The notes: a model not told the origin generated them from the sequence alone. DNA of 64,000 nucleotides from Actinomadura latina NBRC 106108 (GCF_001552195.1 NZ_BCQS01000012.1:248001-312000), one strand, 5' to 3'; positions 18,137-26,757 are shown, counted from the first letter of the stretch. Numbers and translations: made by a program.

Positions 18137-18655
18137 GTGACTGAGGAGAACCTGGCGGACCGGAGCCTGGCGGACCGGGTCGAGCGCCTGGAGGAGCGGG
18201 TGGCCCGGCTGGAGGGGCCGCGGCCGGCGGCCGGGCACCGTCCGGACGCGGACGACGCCTTCTGGGCACTGAACGCCCTGAAGGACCGCGCAGCCGATCC
18301 CGGCGCGGTGCTGTTCACCGGCTCGGTGACGCTGCCGGCCGGGGAGCACTACGAATGGCAGCAGGGCCACCCGGTGGACGACCTGCTGGCGGACGACTGG
18401 TCGCAGGCCGCCGAGACGCTGACCGCGCTGGCGCATCCGGTGCGGCTGCTGCTGCTCCGCGAGATCCTCCAGGGCTCCCGCGGCACCGCCGAACTGGCCG
18501 CGCACGAGCGCCTCGGCACCACCGGCCAGCTCTACCACCACCTTCGCCAGCTGGTCGCGGCCGGCTGGCTGCGCACCACGTCGCGCGGGCAGTACAGCGT
18601 CCCGGGCGAACGGGTGGTGCCGCTGCTCACCGTGCTCGCGGCGGCCCGCCGCTGA
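18137..18655 (+). CDS. ArsR-family winged-helix regulator
   Basis: A 172-residue regulator. The N-terminus (about 10-28) is a short coiled coil (VERLEERVARLEG), giving likely dimerisation. The winged helix occupies about 93-165: LTALAHPVRLLLLREIL, then TTGQLYHHLRQLVAAGWL as recognition region, then a wing. No Cys/His metal site is visible, so metal sensing is unlikely. GTG at 18137 has little Shine-Dalgarno sequence and lies just past the palindrome, so the transcript may be leaderless. It is 18 bases from the M23 peptidase gene, which it probably controls. Confidence 0.85.
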   Translation: MTEENLADRSLADRVERLEERVARLEGPRPAAGHRPDADDAFWALNALKDRAADPGAVLFTGSVTLPAGEHYEWQQGHPVDDLLADDWSQAAETLTALAHPVRLLLLREILQGSRGTAELAAHERLGTTGQLYHHLRQLVAAGWLRTTSRGQYSVPGERVVPLLTVLAAARR

Positions 18656-18673
18656 CGACCGATCGGAGAAGAG

Positions 18674-19522
18674 ATGCTCAGGACGATCGCCCGCTTCCGG
18701 ACCGTGTGCCTCCTGCTCGGCATACTGCTGGCCCTGACCGAGTCCCTGCACGGCGTCGCCGCGCTCTTCTGGGCGGGAGCCGCCCTGATCGTCGCCGGGA
18801 TCGTGCTGTTCTTCGTCCCCAGCGGCGCCTCGGACCGGGAGCCCGTCGTGGTCCGCGGCCCGGTGCGCGGACGCTGGGTGCCGGTCAACAGCCCCGCCGA
18901 CAAGGTGCCCAGCCACGGAACCCACGAGCTGGGTCAGACGTACGCGATCGACCTCGTCCACGTGCCCGATGAGGCGCGGACGTGGACCCCGATCCACCGG
19001 TGGCCGCTCGCGGCACGCCCGGAGACGTTCCCGGCGTTCGGCCAGGACGTGCTCGCCCCCGCCGACGGCGTGGTCGTCCACGCCAGCGGGTGGCAGCGCG
19101 ACCACTGGAGCCGGAACTCCTGGCCGGGCGTCCTCTACCTGCTGGTCGAGGGCATGGTCTTCCGGCAGGTGCTCTCGCTGCTGACCCTGTCCGGGGGGCG
19201 GTTCATCGTCGGGAACTCCGTCACCCTGGACCTGGGCGACGGCGTGCACGCGGTCTTCGCACACCTGCGCCGGGGCTCGCTTCGCGTGGCGAAGGGCGAC
19301 CGCGTCCGCGCGGGCGACGTACTCGGGGAGGTCGGCAACTCCGGGAACAGCTCTGAGCCGCACTTGCACTTCCACCTCATGGACCGCCCTCGCCCGCTGG
19401 CCGCCGCCGGCATCCCGTTCGCCTTCCCCTACGCATCGGCCGGCCAGACCCGGATGGGCGTCCCCGGCACTCGCACCGCCTTCACCTGCGAGAACCCGGA
19501 GACACCAGTACCCGGACGCTGA
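18674..19522 (+). CDS. Membrane-anchored M23 family metallopeptidase
   Basis: A 282-residue protein with one or two transmembrane helices at residues 7-50 and an extracytoplasmic LytM/M23 domain. Zinc ligands are visible: His and Asp in HELGQTYAIDLVH (about 79-91) and His in the HLHFH motif near 237. It probably cleaves peptidoglycan cross-links or regulates a partner hydrolase. An extra segment (WSRNSWPGVLYLLVEGMVFRQ) interrupts the usual fold between the metal motifs. GGAG precedes the ATG. Co-transcribed with the ArsR-type gene. Confidence 0.85.
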   Translation: MLRTIARFRTVCLLLGILLALTESLHGVAALFWAGAALIVAGIVLFFVPSGASDREPVVVRGPVRGRWVPVNSPADKVPSHGTHELGQTYAIDLVHVPDEARTWTPIHRWPLAARPETFPAFGQDVLAPADGVVVHASGWQRDHWSRNSWPGVLYLLVEGMVFRQVLSLLTLSGGRFIVGNSVTLDLGDGVHAVFAHLRRGSLRVAKGDRVRAGDVLGEVGNSGNSSEPHLHFHLMDRPRPLAAAGIPFAFPYASAGQTRMGVPGTRTAFTCENPETPVPGR

Positions 19523-19809
19523 GAACGGCACATCCGGATTCCGGCATTCCGGACCGCAGCTATCGGCAACAAACGCCAGATTTCGCTATTTGACGTATAT
19601 AACGCTCAGGACGCCCGAATGCGTTGATCGTCGTCCGCCGGTGTGCCACTCTTACCGATGCCCCCGGCAGCAGGCGATTTCGCCGATCGGCGCCCACCGC
19701 GCCTCTGCCGTGCTGTCCGCTGCTCGCGCCCAGGTGGAGAGGCCGCTGTGAGGAAAAGCCGGATCGGCCGGGATGCGGACGCGTCCGCGACACCGCCCGG
19801 AGCCCGCCG

Positions 19810-20886
19810 GTGAGATGGCGGAGGCGCAGGTCACCGGACCCGTATGCGGCGGTCCAGGTGCCGCCGGAATACCGGGCGGCCGTTCCGATGCCCATTCCGT
19901 CCGCGCCGCGAATGGCGGCTCCGGACCTGTGGCCCGAACTGTGCGAACGATTCTGCCTGCAGTTCCTCGTCCTCGCCGAGAAAATGCGTCCGGCCATGGA
20001 CCTGCTGGAGGAGAGCGAGGAGGACCCGGACCGCCTGGAGGCCCTCTACAGGATCGACCACGGCGTGACCCGGATGCGGCGGGCCGCCCGCGACCTGCGG
20101 GTGCTCGCCGGACGGGACGGCGAGGAGCTCTCCGGCCCCGACACCTCCCTGCTGGACGTCGTGCGGATGGCCGAATCGTCCATCGAGCAGTACCGGCAGG
20201 TCACGATCCTGCGCGTGGTGGACCTCGCCGTCGCCGCCTACGCGGCCGAGGACCTGGCCTCGCTCGTCGCCGCGCTGCTCGACAACGCGACCCGGTACTC
20301 GCCGGCGCACGTGACCGTCAGCGCCCGCCTGCTCGACGACGGCGCCGTGATGATCCGGATCGAGGACTCCGGCATCGGCATGTCGCCCGCGCAGCTGGAC
20401 GGGCTGAACGCGACGCTCGCCGGCCCCGTGCCGCCGATGACGGGGGAGACGGCGCGGTCCACCGGATTCCCCGTGGTGCACCGGCTGGCCCGCAGGCACG
20501 GCGTCGGGGTCCGGCTCGCCGCCAGGGCCACCGGGACGGTCGCCATGGTGACCGTCCCGCCCGCGCTGCTCTGCGAGATCCCGGCGGACGAGCCCGCCGC
20601 CTCCCCCGCCGGCGGGTCGGCGGGGATGGGGCACCTGGCCATGGCGCGCGGCGCGGAACGTCCGGCCGGGCCGGTCGCGGCCGTACGCGGCGCCGGGACC
20701 GTGACCGACCTCGGCGGGCTGCCGCGGCGGGAGCGCACGAGCCTGCGCCCGGCCGCCGCGCCCCCCGGGCCGGAACCGGCGCCCGGCGGCGGCTCGTTCG
20801 CGGCCGACCTGGACGCCTTCACCTCCGGCGCGCGCCGCGACGCCGGCGGGTCCGCCGGCGCAGAACGTGAGGAAGGACGGCAGTGA
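19810..20886 (+). CDS. Conservon histidine-kinase-like ATPase (CvnA type, soluble)
   Basis: A protein of about 358 residues and first gene of a conservon. A DHp-like helix pair (DHGVTRMRRAARDLRVLAG, about 83-101) is followed by a HATPase domain with N-box LLDNATRYSP (about 157-166) and IEDSGIGM (about 182-189), then a low-complexity tail. Usual CvnA proteins carry an extracellular sensor and membrane helix; none is present here. Start is uncertain: GTG 19810 has GGAG eight bases upstream; GTG 19858, ATG 19888 and ATG 19909 are alternatives. Its stop overlaps the next GTG. The 287-bp gap before it shows only a promoter-like TTGACG/TATAAC stretch near 19590. Confidence 0.8.
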   Translation: MRWRRRRSPDPYAAVQVPPEYRAAVPMPIPSAPRMAAPDLWPELCERFCLQFLVLAEKMRPAMDLLEESEEDPDRLEALYRIDHGVTRMRRAARDLRVLAGRDGEELSGPDTSLLDVVRMAESSIEQYRQVTILRVVDLAVAAYAAEDLASLVAALLDNATRYSPAHVTVSARLLDDGAVMIRIEDSGIGMSPAQLDGLNATLAGPVPPMTGETARSTGFPVVHRLARRHGVGVRLAARATGTVAMVTVPPALLCEIPADEPAASPAGGSAGMGHLAMARGAERPAGPVAAVRGAGTVTDLGGLPRRERTSLRPAAAPPGPEPAPGGGSFAADLDAFTSGARRDAGGSAGAEREEGRQ

Positions 20887-21323
20887 CCATCGCCGCCACC
20901 GGGCCGAAGGGCCCGCAGGACTTCGGCTGGCTGCTCAAACAGTTCGCCTCCGCCACCCCCGGCGTGACGCTGGCGCTGATCGTGTCGTCGGACGGCCTGG
21001 CGCTCGTCGAGTCCGGCTCGATGCCGTCGGAGTTCGTCGATCCGATGGCCGCGCTGACCAGCGGCATGATCAGCATCGGCAACAACATCGCCAAGCACGT
21101 CGGCGCGGGCGGCTGCGACCAGGTCATGCTGAAGTTCGCCACCGGGCACCTGCTGTTCATGGGCATCGGGCAGCTCGCCGGGCTCGTCGTCCTGGTCGGC
21201 GAGGGCGCGAACCTCGGCGCCGTCGCCCACGAGATGACCAAGTTCGTGCACGCCGTCGGGCACGTCCTCACCCCCCAGATGCGCGACGACCTGCGCCGCA
21301 TGACCGAGCGGGCGGCGACGTGA
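20883..21323 (+). CDS. Roadblock/LC7 domain protein (CvnB type)
   Basis: A 146-residue roadblock/LC7 protein of the conservon, predicted to bind and regulate the small GTPase CvnD. The typical features are an N-terminal helix (DFGWLLKQFASATPGV), the strand LALIVSSDGLALVESG, and the block HLLFMGIGQLAGLVVLVGEGANLG. GTG at 20883 overlaps the cvnA stop by four bases, and its own stop overlaps the next GTG, so the operon is translationally coupled. Confidence 0.92.
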   Translation: MTIAATGPKGPQDFGWLLKQFASATPGVTLALIVSSDGLALVESGSMPSEFVDPMAALTSGMISIGNNIAKHVGAGGCDQVMLKFATGHLLFMGIGQLAGLVVLVGEGANLGAVAHEMTKFVHAVGHVLTPQMRDDLRRMTERAAT

Positions 21324-21661
21324 GCGCCAATCCGTGGGTGCGGCCCTACGTGCTGACCGGGGGACGGACCCGCGGCCGGCGGCACCTGCTGGTGCACACG
21401 CTCGTCACCGGCGGCGGCTACGACGCGGCGTTCGCCGAGCGGCTCCTTCCCGAGGCCAGGGCGCTGTACGAGCGGGCGCACGCCGGCGGTGAATCGGTCG
21501 CCGAACTGTCCGCCCACTGCGGGGTGCCGCTCGGCGTCACCCGGGTCCTCCTCGCCGACCTGGCCGCCGGCGACCGGATCGTGATCGTCGCCGAGGACGT
21601 CTCGCCGTACGACTCGCACGTCCTGGAAAGAGTGATCGATGGTCTACGCGAGCTCGCCTGA
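21320..21661 (+). CDS. DUF742 protein (CvnC type)
   Basis: A 113-residue DUF742 protein, a winged-helix-like component of conservons. Recognised by VRPYVLTGGRTR at the N-terminus, LPEARALYERA, SVAELSAHCGVPLGVTRVLLADLAAGD and the end SPYDSHVLERVIDGLREL. In known systems it completes the membrane-associated complex with CvnA, B and D. Start overlaps the cvnB stop (GTGA); the last 23 bases overlap cvnD. Confidence 0.92.
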   Translation: MSANPWVRPYVLTGGRTRGRRHLLVHTLVTGGGYDAAFAERLLPEARALYERAHAGGESVAELSAHCGVPLGVTRVLLADLAAGDRIVIVAEDVSPYDSHVLERVIDGLRELA

Positions 21662-22322
21662 CCCGTCCGGGCCGAGGCCGGCCCCCGGCGTCCCGCCGCG
21701 CTCGCCCCTGCGCGGCATGACCTCGGTCAAGCTCGTCGTCGCGGGCGGGTTCGGCGTCGGCAAGACCACCCTGGTCGAGGCCATCTCGGAGATCCCGCCG
21801 GTGAACACCGAGGCGTGGATGACGCAGGCCGCCAAGAACGTCGACCGGCTCGGCGACGGCGGCGACGGCGGCGACGGCGGTGGCGGCGGTGGCGGTGGCG
21901 GCGGTGGCAAGACGACCACGACCGTCGCGATGGACTTCGGCCGCGTCACCCTGGCGTCCGACCTGGTGCTGTACCTGTTCGGCACGCCCGGCCAGCCGAG
22001 GTTCTGGCCCATGTGGGACGACCTGTGCCGCGGGGCCAGCGGCGCCGTCGTCCTGGTGGACACCCGGCGGCTGGACGTGTCGTTCCCGGCGGTCAACTAC
22101 TTCGAGAACGACTCCGACGTGCCGTTCATCGTGGCCGCGAACCTCTTCGACGGGCGGCAGACCCATCCGCTCGGGCAGGTCCGGGAGGCGCTCCGGCTGG
22201 ACCCCGGCGTCCCCCTCATCACCTGCGACGCCCGCGAGCGGACCTCGGCCGTCGACGTCCTGACGCGGACGCTCGGCCACACCCTCGACCGCACCGCCGG
22301 CCGCGCGCCGGCCATCCGCTGA
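21639..22322 (+). CDS. Conservon small GTPase (CvnD type) with polyglycine insertion
   Basis: A 227-residue Ras-like GTPase. P-loop GGFGVGKTT (about 35-43), switch-region KTTTTVAMDFGR, G3-like LFGTPGQPRFW, and the family's modified base-recognition segment AANLFDG. Between the NVDRLG helix and KTTTT the usual short loop is replaced by Gly/Asp then 11 consecutive glycines (about residues 73-90), encoded by a GGC/GGT-type repeat at 21856-21908. Such a repeat could vary in length. ATG at 21639 lies inside the end of cvnC. Confidence 0.9.
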   Translation: MVYASSPDPSGPRPAPGVPPRSPLRGMTSVKLVVAGGFGVGKTTLVEAISEIPPVNTEAWMTQAAKNVDRLGDGGDGGDGGGGGGGGGGGKTTTTVAMDFGRVTLASDLVLYLFGTPGQPRFWPMWDDLCRGASGAVVLVDTRRLDVSFPAVNYFENDSDVPFIVAANLFDGRQTHPLGQVREALRLDPGVPLITCDARERTSAVDVLTRTLGHTLDRTAGRAPAIR

Positions 22323-22340
22323 CCCCCGGAGGAGGAGACG

Positions 22341-23582
22341 TTGCGAAGGATCCTGATCGTCGGAGCGGGGCAGGCCGGCCTGCAGCTGGCCCTGAGCCTG
22401 CAGGCCGAGGACTACGAGGTGACGGTCATGTCGGCGCGGACCCCGGACGAGATCCGGGGCGGCCGCATCATGTCCACGCAGTGCATCTTCTGGCCGCAGC
22501 TGCAGATCGAGCGCGACCACGGCCTGAACCTCTGGGAGGACCGCGCCCCGCAGATCGTCGCGCAGCGCGCGACCGTGGCGGCGCCGCCCGGCACCCGCGC
22601 GTTCCAGACCCTCGGACGCTGGGACCACTACGCCCAGTCGGTGGACCAGCGGGTCAAGATGGCCGGCTGGCTGGAGCTGTTCGAGGAACGCGGCGGCAAC
22701 ACCGTCTACCACAGCGTGATGACGTCCGACCTGGAGGGCCTCTCCGCCCTCTACGACCTGACGATCATCGCGGCGGGCAAGGGCGAGCTGGTGGAGCTGT
22801 TCGACCGGGACGCGAGCCGCTCGCCGTACGACCGTCCGCAGCGGCGGCTGTCGTGCGTCTACCTGCACGGGATGACGCCGTGGCCCGACCACCCCGAGCC
22901 CCACGTCCGCATCACCGCCACGCCGGGGATCGGCGAGCTCTTCTTCATGCCGGGCTACACGAACACCGGCCCCTGCGACATCCTGCTGTGGGAAGCGGTG
23001 CCGGGCGGGCCGTTCGACTGCTGGGACGACCGTCCGAGCCCTTCCGACCACCTCGCCCGGACGCTGGACCTCATGCGGCAGTACGCCCCCTGGGAGTACG
23101 AACGCACGGTGGACGCCGAACCCACCGATGCGCGCTGCACTCTGTACGGGGGATACGCGCCGGTCGTCCGGCATCCGGTCGGGAACCTGTCGCCGACCGC
23201 GCACGTACTCGGCATGGCGGACGTCGTCGTCGCCAACGACCCGTGCACCGGGCAGGGCTCGAACAACGCGGTGCGGTGCGCCGAGGTGTACTTCCAGTCG
23301 ATCCTCCGCCACGGTGACCGGCCCTTCGATCCGGCCTGGATGCGGCAGACCTTCGAGACCTACTGGGAGTACGCGCAGTACCCGACCGCCTATACGAACA
23401 TGATGCTCGGGCCATTGCCGGAGCACGTCCAGAAGGTCCTGGCGATCGCCGCCGAGAACGAGGCGGTCGCCTACCGGTTCGCCTACGGGTACGCCAATCC
23501 GGGCGACTTCGCCAACTGGCTCCTCGACCCGGCCAAGACCGAGGAGTACCTGGCGACGGTCACCGGTCCGGCGCCGCACTAG
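22341..23582 (+). CDS. StyA-like FAD monooxygenase (styrene/indole monooxygenase family)
   Basis: A 413-residue flavoprotein monooxygenase of the two-component (group E) type. N-terminal dinucleotide fold ILIVGAGQAGLQLALSL (residues 4-20), a second FAD motif around IIAAGKGELVELF, and the late DPCTGQGSNNA loop near 303. It needs a partner flavin reductase, which is not in this window. TTG at 22341 has GGAGGAGGAG just upstream. It sits 18 bases after the GTPase gene; oxygenases and P450s are commonly the last gene of conservons, so its substrate probably relates to the signalling output. Substrate unknown. Confidence 0.86.
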   Translation: MRRILIVGAGQAGLQLALSLQAEDYEVTVMSARTPDEIRGGRIMSTQCIFWPQLQIERDHGLNLWEDRAPQIVAQRATVAAPPGTRAFQTLGRWDHYAQSVDQRVKMAGWLELFEERGGNTVYHSVMTSDLEGLSALYDLTIIAAGKGELVELFDRDASRSPYDRPQRRLSCVYLHGMTPWPDHPEPHVRITATPGIGELFFMPGYTNTGPCDILLWEAVPGGPFDCWDDRPSPSDHLARTLDLMRQYAPWEYERTVDAEPTDARCTLYGGYAPVVRHPVGNLSPTAHVLGMADVVVANDPCTGQGSNNAVRCAEVYFQSILRHGDRPFDPAWMRQTFETYWEYAQYPTAYTNMMLGPLPEHVQKVLAIAAENEAVAYRFAYGYANPGDFANWLLDPAKTEEYLATVTGPAPH

Positions 23583-23703
23583 CGGTCCGGGGGTTGTACG
23601 AGGCCCGTGTGGCCGCCCGCGGGGACGGGCAGCGCTTGAAGAGGCACTGCAACCCCCTCCTCTCCGAACCGGCCCGCACGATCGGCGACGGCGACGACGC
23701 CCG

Positions 23704-25407
23704 TCAACGAAGTGTGTGCGCCAGCCGTACCTTGGCCTGGTCGATCTCACCGGTCCGCACGGTCACCGAGATCAGCCAGCGCCCCGCCGCGGTGAGCGGC
23801 GGAGTGCGGGCCGAGTAGCGGCCGGCGGCCAGCCGGTCCACCCGTGCGTCGATCGGCCCGATGCGCCGATCGGGTTGCGACCACGCGATGGTCAGCTCGG
23901 CCACGTCCTTCGGCCTGCCGGAGCCGTCCCGGACGCGGACGACCGAATCGGTGAGCCCGCGCGCCCGGTTGGGCATGCGGATCGCGAGAGTGCCGGACCC
24001 TTCGGCGCCGCCGGTGTCGAACCCGGCGGTCAACGTGACCGGCTTGGCGGCGAACGCCGTCCCCGCGGGCTGCATCGACACGAGCGGCGCCGTCACCATG
24101 ATGACGGCCAGCGTCCCGGCCGTCTCCACGGCCACCAGCCGGCCCAGCCGGACGGGCACGGCCGCGCTCTTCCGCCGTTGCAGGACGCGCCGCGAGAAGA
24201 AGGCGACCGCCACCACGCCGGCGACGAGTGCGAGCTTGACGAGGAGCGTCACCCCGTAGCCGGTGGTCGTGAGCGCCTCCGGTGTCTCCACCCGCAGGCG
24301 GGCCTGATGCAGGCCCGTGAGCGCGAGCACGGCGACGCTGCCCGCCGCGACCCACGAGAAGCGAGCGGCCGCGGTGCCCGCCGCCGGATCTCCGGCACGG
24401 GCCCGGACGGTCACCGCGAGGGCGGCCAGGCCGCCCACCCACAGCCCCATCGCGCACACGTGCGCGGTGCCCGCCACCGTGGTGAGCAGCGGACGCGGGC
24501 CCGCGACGGCGTGCCCGGACAACGGCCAGGTCACCGCGAGGGCGCAGGCCGCCACCGCGGCGCAGACCCCGAACACCAGCCGTTCCTTCGCACGCGAACC
24601 CGGCAGCCCGGCCCAGGCCCGGTAGAGGAGCAGGGGCGACACGACCGCGATGGCCGCCTGGACCACGAGTGCGCGACCGGCCGGATCGAGCACCGTCTCA
24701 CGCAGCGAAGCCGGACGGAACGCCGAGGCCAGGGACGTCCCGTTGATGTAAGGAGCGTGCAGCAGCAGGGCGCCGAGCGCACCGGCGACCAGTGCCGCCC
24801 AACCGGCCGCCATCACCCGTCGCAACCCGCGCAGCTCCGGCCCCCCGCTGAAGGCGTAGGCGCAGAAGGCCGCCGCCCCCGCGAGCATCGCGAAACCCGC
24901 GTACCCCAGAAAGCGCGCGACGGAGCGCAGCACCGGCACGGTCCGGGCCCCATCCGGGAGATCGGCCGCGCTCCCGTCCCCGCGGACGCCCCCGGCCTGG
25001 GCGGCGCTCGGGTGGCCGACCGCGAAGGTGAAGGCGCCGGCGACCGGATGGGAATCGGCCGAGACCACCCGCCAGCTCACCGTGTACGTGCCCTGCACGG
25101 CGTCCGCGTCGGCCGGCGGGCGCACCGCCACCGTGACGCCGGAGCCCTCCGCCGAGACGGCCCCGCCCACGTCCTGGCCGGCCGGGCCGAGCACCCGGAT
25201 CCCACCGGTCACGGGGCGTACCGGCTCAGTGAAGGTCAGGATCACGCGCGCCGGTGTCCCGGTCACGACCTCACCGTCGGCAGGGGAGGAGGAGCGCAGC
25301 ATCGTGTGCGCATCCGCGGGTCCGGCCAGGAAGACCGGCGCGATGAGGGCCGGCACGATGAGGGCGAGCGCGAGCGTGACCAGCCGCAGGGTGAGCCGGT
25401 GGTTCAT
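23704..25407 (-). CDS. CopC-CopD fusion copper protein (YcnJ-like)
   Basis: A 567-residue membrane protein. Signal/first helix at about 8-30, then a CopC domain starting at the copper-ligand His of DAHTMLRSSSPADG and containing the second ligand region SADSHPVAG. About eight helices of the CopD domain span 170-440, with intramembrane His residues (HAPYING, SGHAVAG, HVCAMGLWVGG). A C-terminal extracytoplasmic beta-domain (about 450-567) follows, as in YtkA-like modules. ATG shares a base with the ycnI stop. Expected role: copper uptake across the membrane, paired with YcnI. Confidence 0.9.
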   Translation of the reverse strand: MNHRLTLRLVTLALALIVPALIAPVFLAGPADAHTMLRSSSPADGEVVTGTPARVILTFTEPVRPVTGGIRVLGPAGQDVGGAVSAEGSGVTVAVRPPADADAVQGTYTVSWRVVSADSHPVAGAFTFAVGHPSAAQAGGVRGDGSAADLPDGARTVPVLRSVARFLGYAGFAMLAGAAAFCAYAFSGGPELRGLRRVMAAGWAALVAGALGALLLHAPYINGTSLASAFRPASLRETVLDPAGRALVVQAAIAVVSPLLLYRAWAGLPGSRAKERLVFGVCAAVAACALAVTWPLSGHAVAGPRPLLTTVAGTAHVCAMGLWVGGLAALAVTVRARAGDPAAGTAAARFSWVAAGSVAVLALTGLHQARLRVETPEALTTTGYGVTLLVKLALVAGVVAVAFFSRRVLQRRKSAAVPVRLGRLVAVETAGTLAVIMVTAPLVSMQPAGTAFAAKPVTLTAGFDTGGAEGSGTLAIRMPNRARGLTDSVVRVRDGSGRPKDVAELTIAWSQPDRRIGPIDARVDRLAAGRYSARTPPLTAAGRWLISVTVRTGEIDQAKVRLAHTLR

Positions 25408-26108
25408 CAGCGCGACGGCCGTCGGCGGGCGAACACCCCGGTGGCCAGCGCGACCAGCGCGACCAGGAGCGCGGCCGCCCCGAGGACGGTGGACGCCGTA
25501 CTGCCGCCCTCGTCCTCGGTCCCGGTCGACGCGGCCGCGGGGGTCGTCGCTGGAGCGGCCTGCTTGACCAGGCTGAGCGACGGCGCGGGGTGTTCGGGCT
25601 TCTCGGTGCCGCTCGGGATGTCGATCCACCGGACGACGTCGGTCTTACCGGACTCGTCGGTGTAGGTCTGCAGGGCCTTGAAGTACAGCTTGGGGGTGTC
25701 GGTGGGCAGCGGACCCAGCGAGACGCCGAACTGCTGGAACTGCCTCGGGGCGATCTTCCCGCCGGACCAGACGATCTTCGTGACCGCCTCGGTCACCTCT
25801 CCCTTGCCGGTCTTGATCGGCTGCTCCAGCCGGTCGACGGTGGTCTCGACCTTCCAGCCGGGGGTGGGCTGGACGAGAACGGAGGCGATGGGGTGATCGG
25901 AGGGCAGGAACAACTCCACCTTGGTGGTGTCGGCGTCGGGCTTCTCGTTGGGGACCCGCACGGTGACGGCTCCGTAGCCGCCCGGCTCGGCCGTGTTCGG
26001 ACTGATGGTGACGTGCGCGAACGCGGCCGAGGCCAGCGCCGTGATCAGCGCGGTGGCGGTGACCGAGCCGGTGATCAGAGCGCGGCCGACGACGGACGGA
26101 GCGGGCAT
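25407..26108 (-). CDS. YcnI-like copper chaperone (DUF1775)
   Basis: A 233-residue membrane-anchored copper protein. Signal peptide at 1-30, so the mature N-terminus begins at the copper-ligand His in AHVTISPNTAEPGGYG. The DUF1775 cupredoxin-like core contains PTPGWKVETTV, FQQFGVSLGPLP and VVRWIDIPSG. A Thr/Ala-rich stalk and a C-terminal helix with basic tail (VFARRRPSR) anchor it. GGAGG precedes ATG at 26108. First gene of the operon with the CopC-CopD fusion. Confidence 0.92.
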   Translation of the reverse strand: MPAPSVVGRALITGSVTATALITALASAAFAHVTISPNTAEPGGYGAVTVRVPNEKPDADTTKVELFLPSDHPIASVLVQPTPGWKVETTVDRLEQPIKTGKGEVTEAVTKIVWSGGKIAPRQFQQFGVSLGPLPTDTPKLYFKALQTYTDESGKTDVVRWIDIPSGTEKPEHPAPSLSLVKQAAPATTPAAASTGTEDEGGSTASTVLGAAALLVALVALATGVFARRRPSR

Positions 26109-26146
26109 GGTGCCTCCAGGCGCGGCGGTGCAGCGGGGATGGGCGA

Positions 26147-26173
26147 GGTTTTTACGAATGTTCTAGTTTTTAC
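26147..26173 (-). promoter_or_regulatory. Direct repeats upstream of the copper operon
   Basis: GTTTTTAC occurs twice (26148-26155 and 26166-26173), start-to-start 18 bp, 40-66 bases upstream of the ycnI start in an unusually AT-rich patch. The spacing suggests either promoter elements or a binding site for a metal-responsive regulator. No regulator gene is adjacent. Confidence 0.4.
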
Positions 26174-26460
26174 ATGTCTCGCCTAGAAAAATGCAAGCCA
26201 GAGGCTGTGTGTCCTGGTCAACAGGTGTGCGGCATGGCTTGCGCTAGCCGTGCCCCCAGCATGAGGTGATCGGGGCTCGGGTCTTGCTGACGTGAGTCGC
26301 ACTTCTGGGGCGGCGCGAGCACCGCCTGTACGCGTACGCCTGCGTCCTCGCGTCTGGAGACGGTGCGACCGGTTCACCTCGCACTCGCAGGGGACTGCGA
26401 ATGAACGAGAGGGCCTTTGAAGCCTGGGATGACCGGGATCGAGGTATGGGGCCCAACAAA

Positions 26461-26594
26461 GGCAACGCACCCGCGGATCAAACCGCAGGCTTGCGAACAC
26501 GGGCCCGCACAGGCCACCGGAGGGAAAATGGGGGGTCGCCCCCCAATAAAAGGCAAGGCACCCGCGAAGCAAGCCGAAGGCTTGCGAACAGGGG
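26461..26594. repeat. Two 43-bp imperfect direct repeats
   Basis: Copies at 26461-26503 and 26552-26594, identical at 37 of 43 positions by hand alignment, 91 bp apart. Each ends with AGGCTTGCGAACA plus a G-rich run. The second copy contains a 7-bp hairpin GCAAGCC/GGCTTGC; in the first it is degraded. They flank the tRNA-Lys terminator. Nature unknown: a duplicated intergenic element. Confidence 0.6.
26529..26545 (-). terminator. Rho-independent terminator of tRNA-Lys
   Basis: TGGGGGG-TCG-CCCCCCA, a perfect 7-bp stem with a 3-base loop, followed on the minus strand by TTTTCC. It lies about 58 bases downstream of the tRNA-Lys 3' end. Confidence 0.7.
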
Positions 26595-26602
26595 TGCCCG
26601 AG

Positions 26603-26675
26603 TGCGCCGTCAGGGACTTGAACCCCGAACCCGCGGATTAAGAGTCCGCTGCTCTGCCAATTGAGCTAACGGCGC
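26603..26675 (-). tRNA. tRNA-Lys (anticodon CTT)
   Basis: Full cloverleaf by eye: acceptor GCGCCGT/ACGGCGC, D-arm GCTC/GAGC, anticodon stem GCGGA/TCCGC with loop CTCTTAA (anticodon CTT), T-arm CGGGG/CCCTG with TTCAAGT loop, discriminator A. CCA is not encoded. Confidence 0.97.
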
Positions 26676-26757
26676 ATGTCTGGGGGGCCTCGGCCGTGGC
26701 CGGGGGCCCTTGCGACAGGAAGAACAGTACCAGGGGCCGCGGGGCAGTGCGAATCGG

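Larger units (their letters stand above)
26109..26602. other. Gene-poor region between ycnI and tRNA-Lys
   Basis: About 494 bp without a gene I can support. It contains the ycnI leader repeats, a terminator hairpin for tRNA-Lys and a pair of 43-bp direct repeats, each listed separately. Several short open frames on both strands overlap one another and lack ribosome sites. Confidence 0.65.

Noticed and set aside
23620..23665. Terminator between the StyA-like and CopC-CopD genes
   Set aside because: GGGGGTTG and CAACCCCC can pair but the loop is about 45 bases, too long to call.
26183..26572. Possible 129-residue minus-strand gene between ycnI and tRNA-Lys
   Set aside because: It covers the repeats and terminator, has no ribosome site and overlaps other frames equally open.
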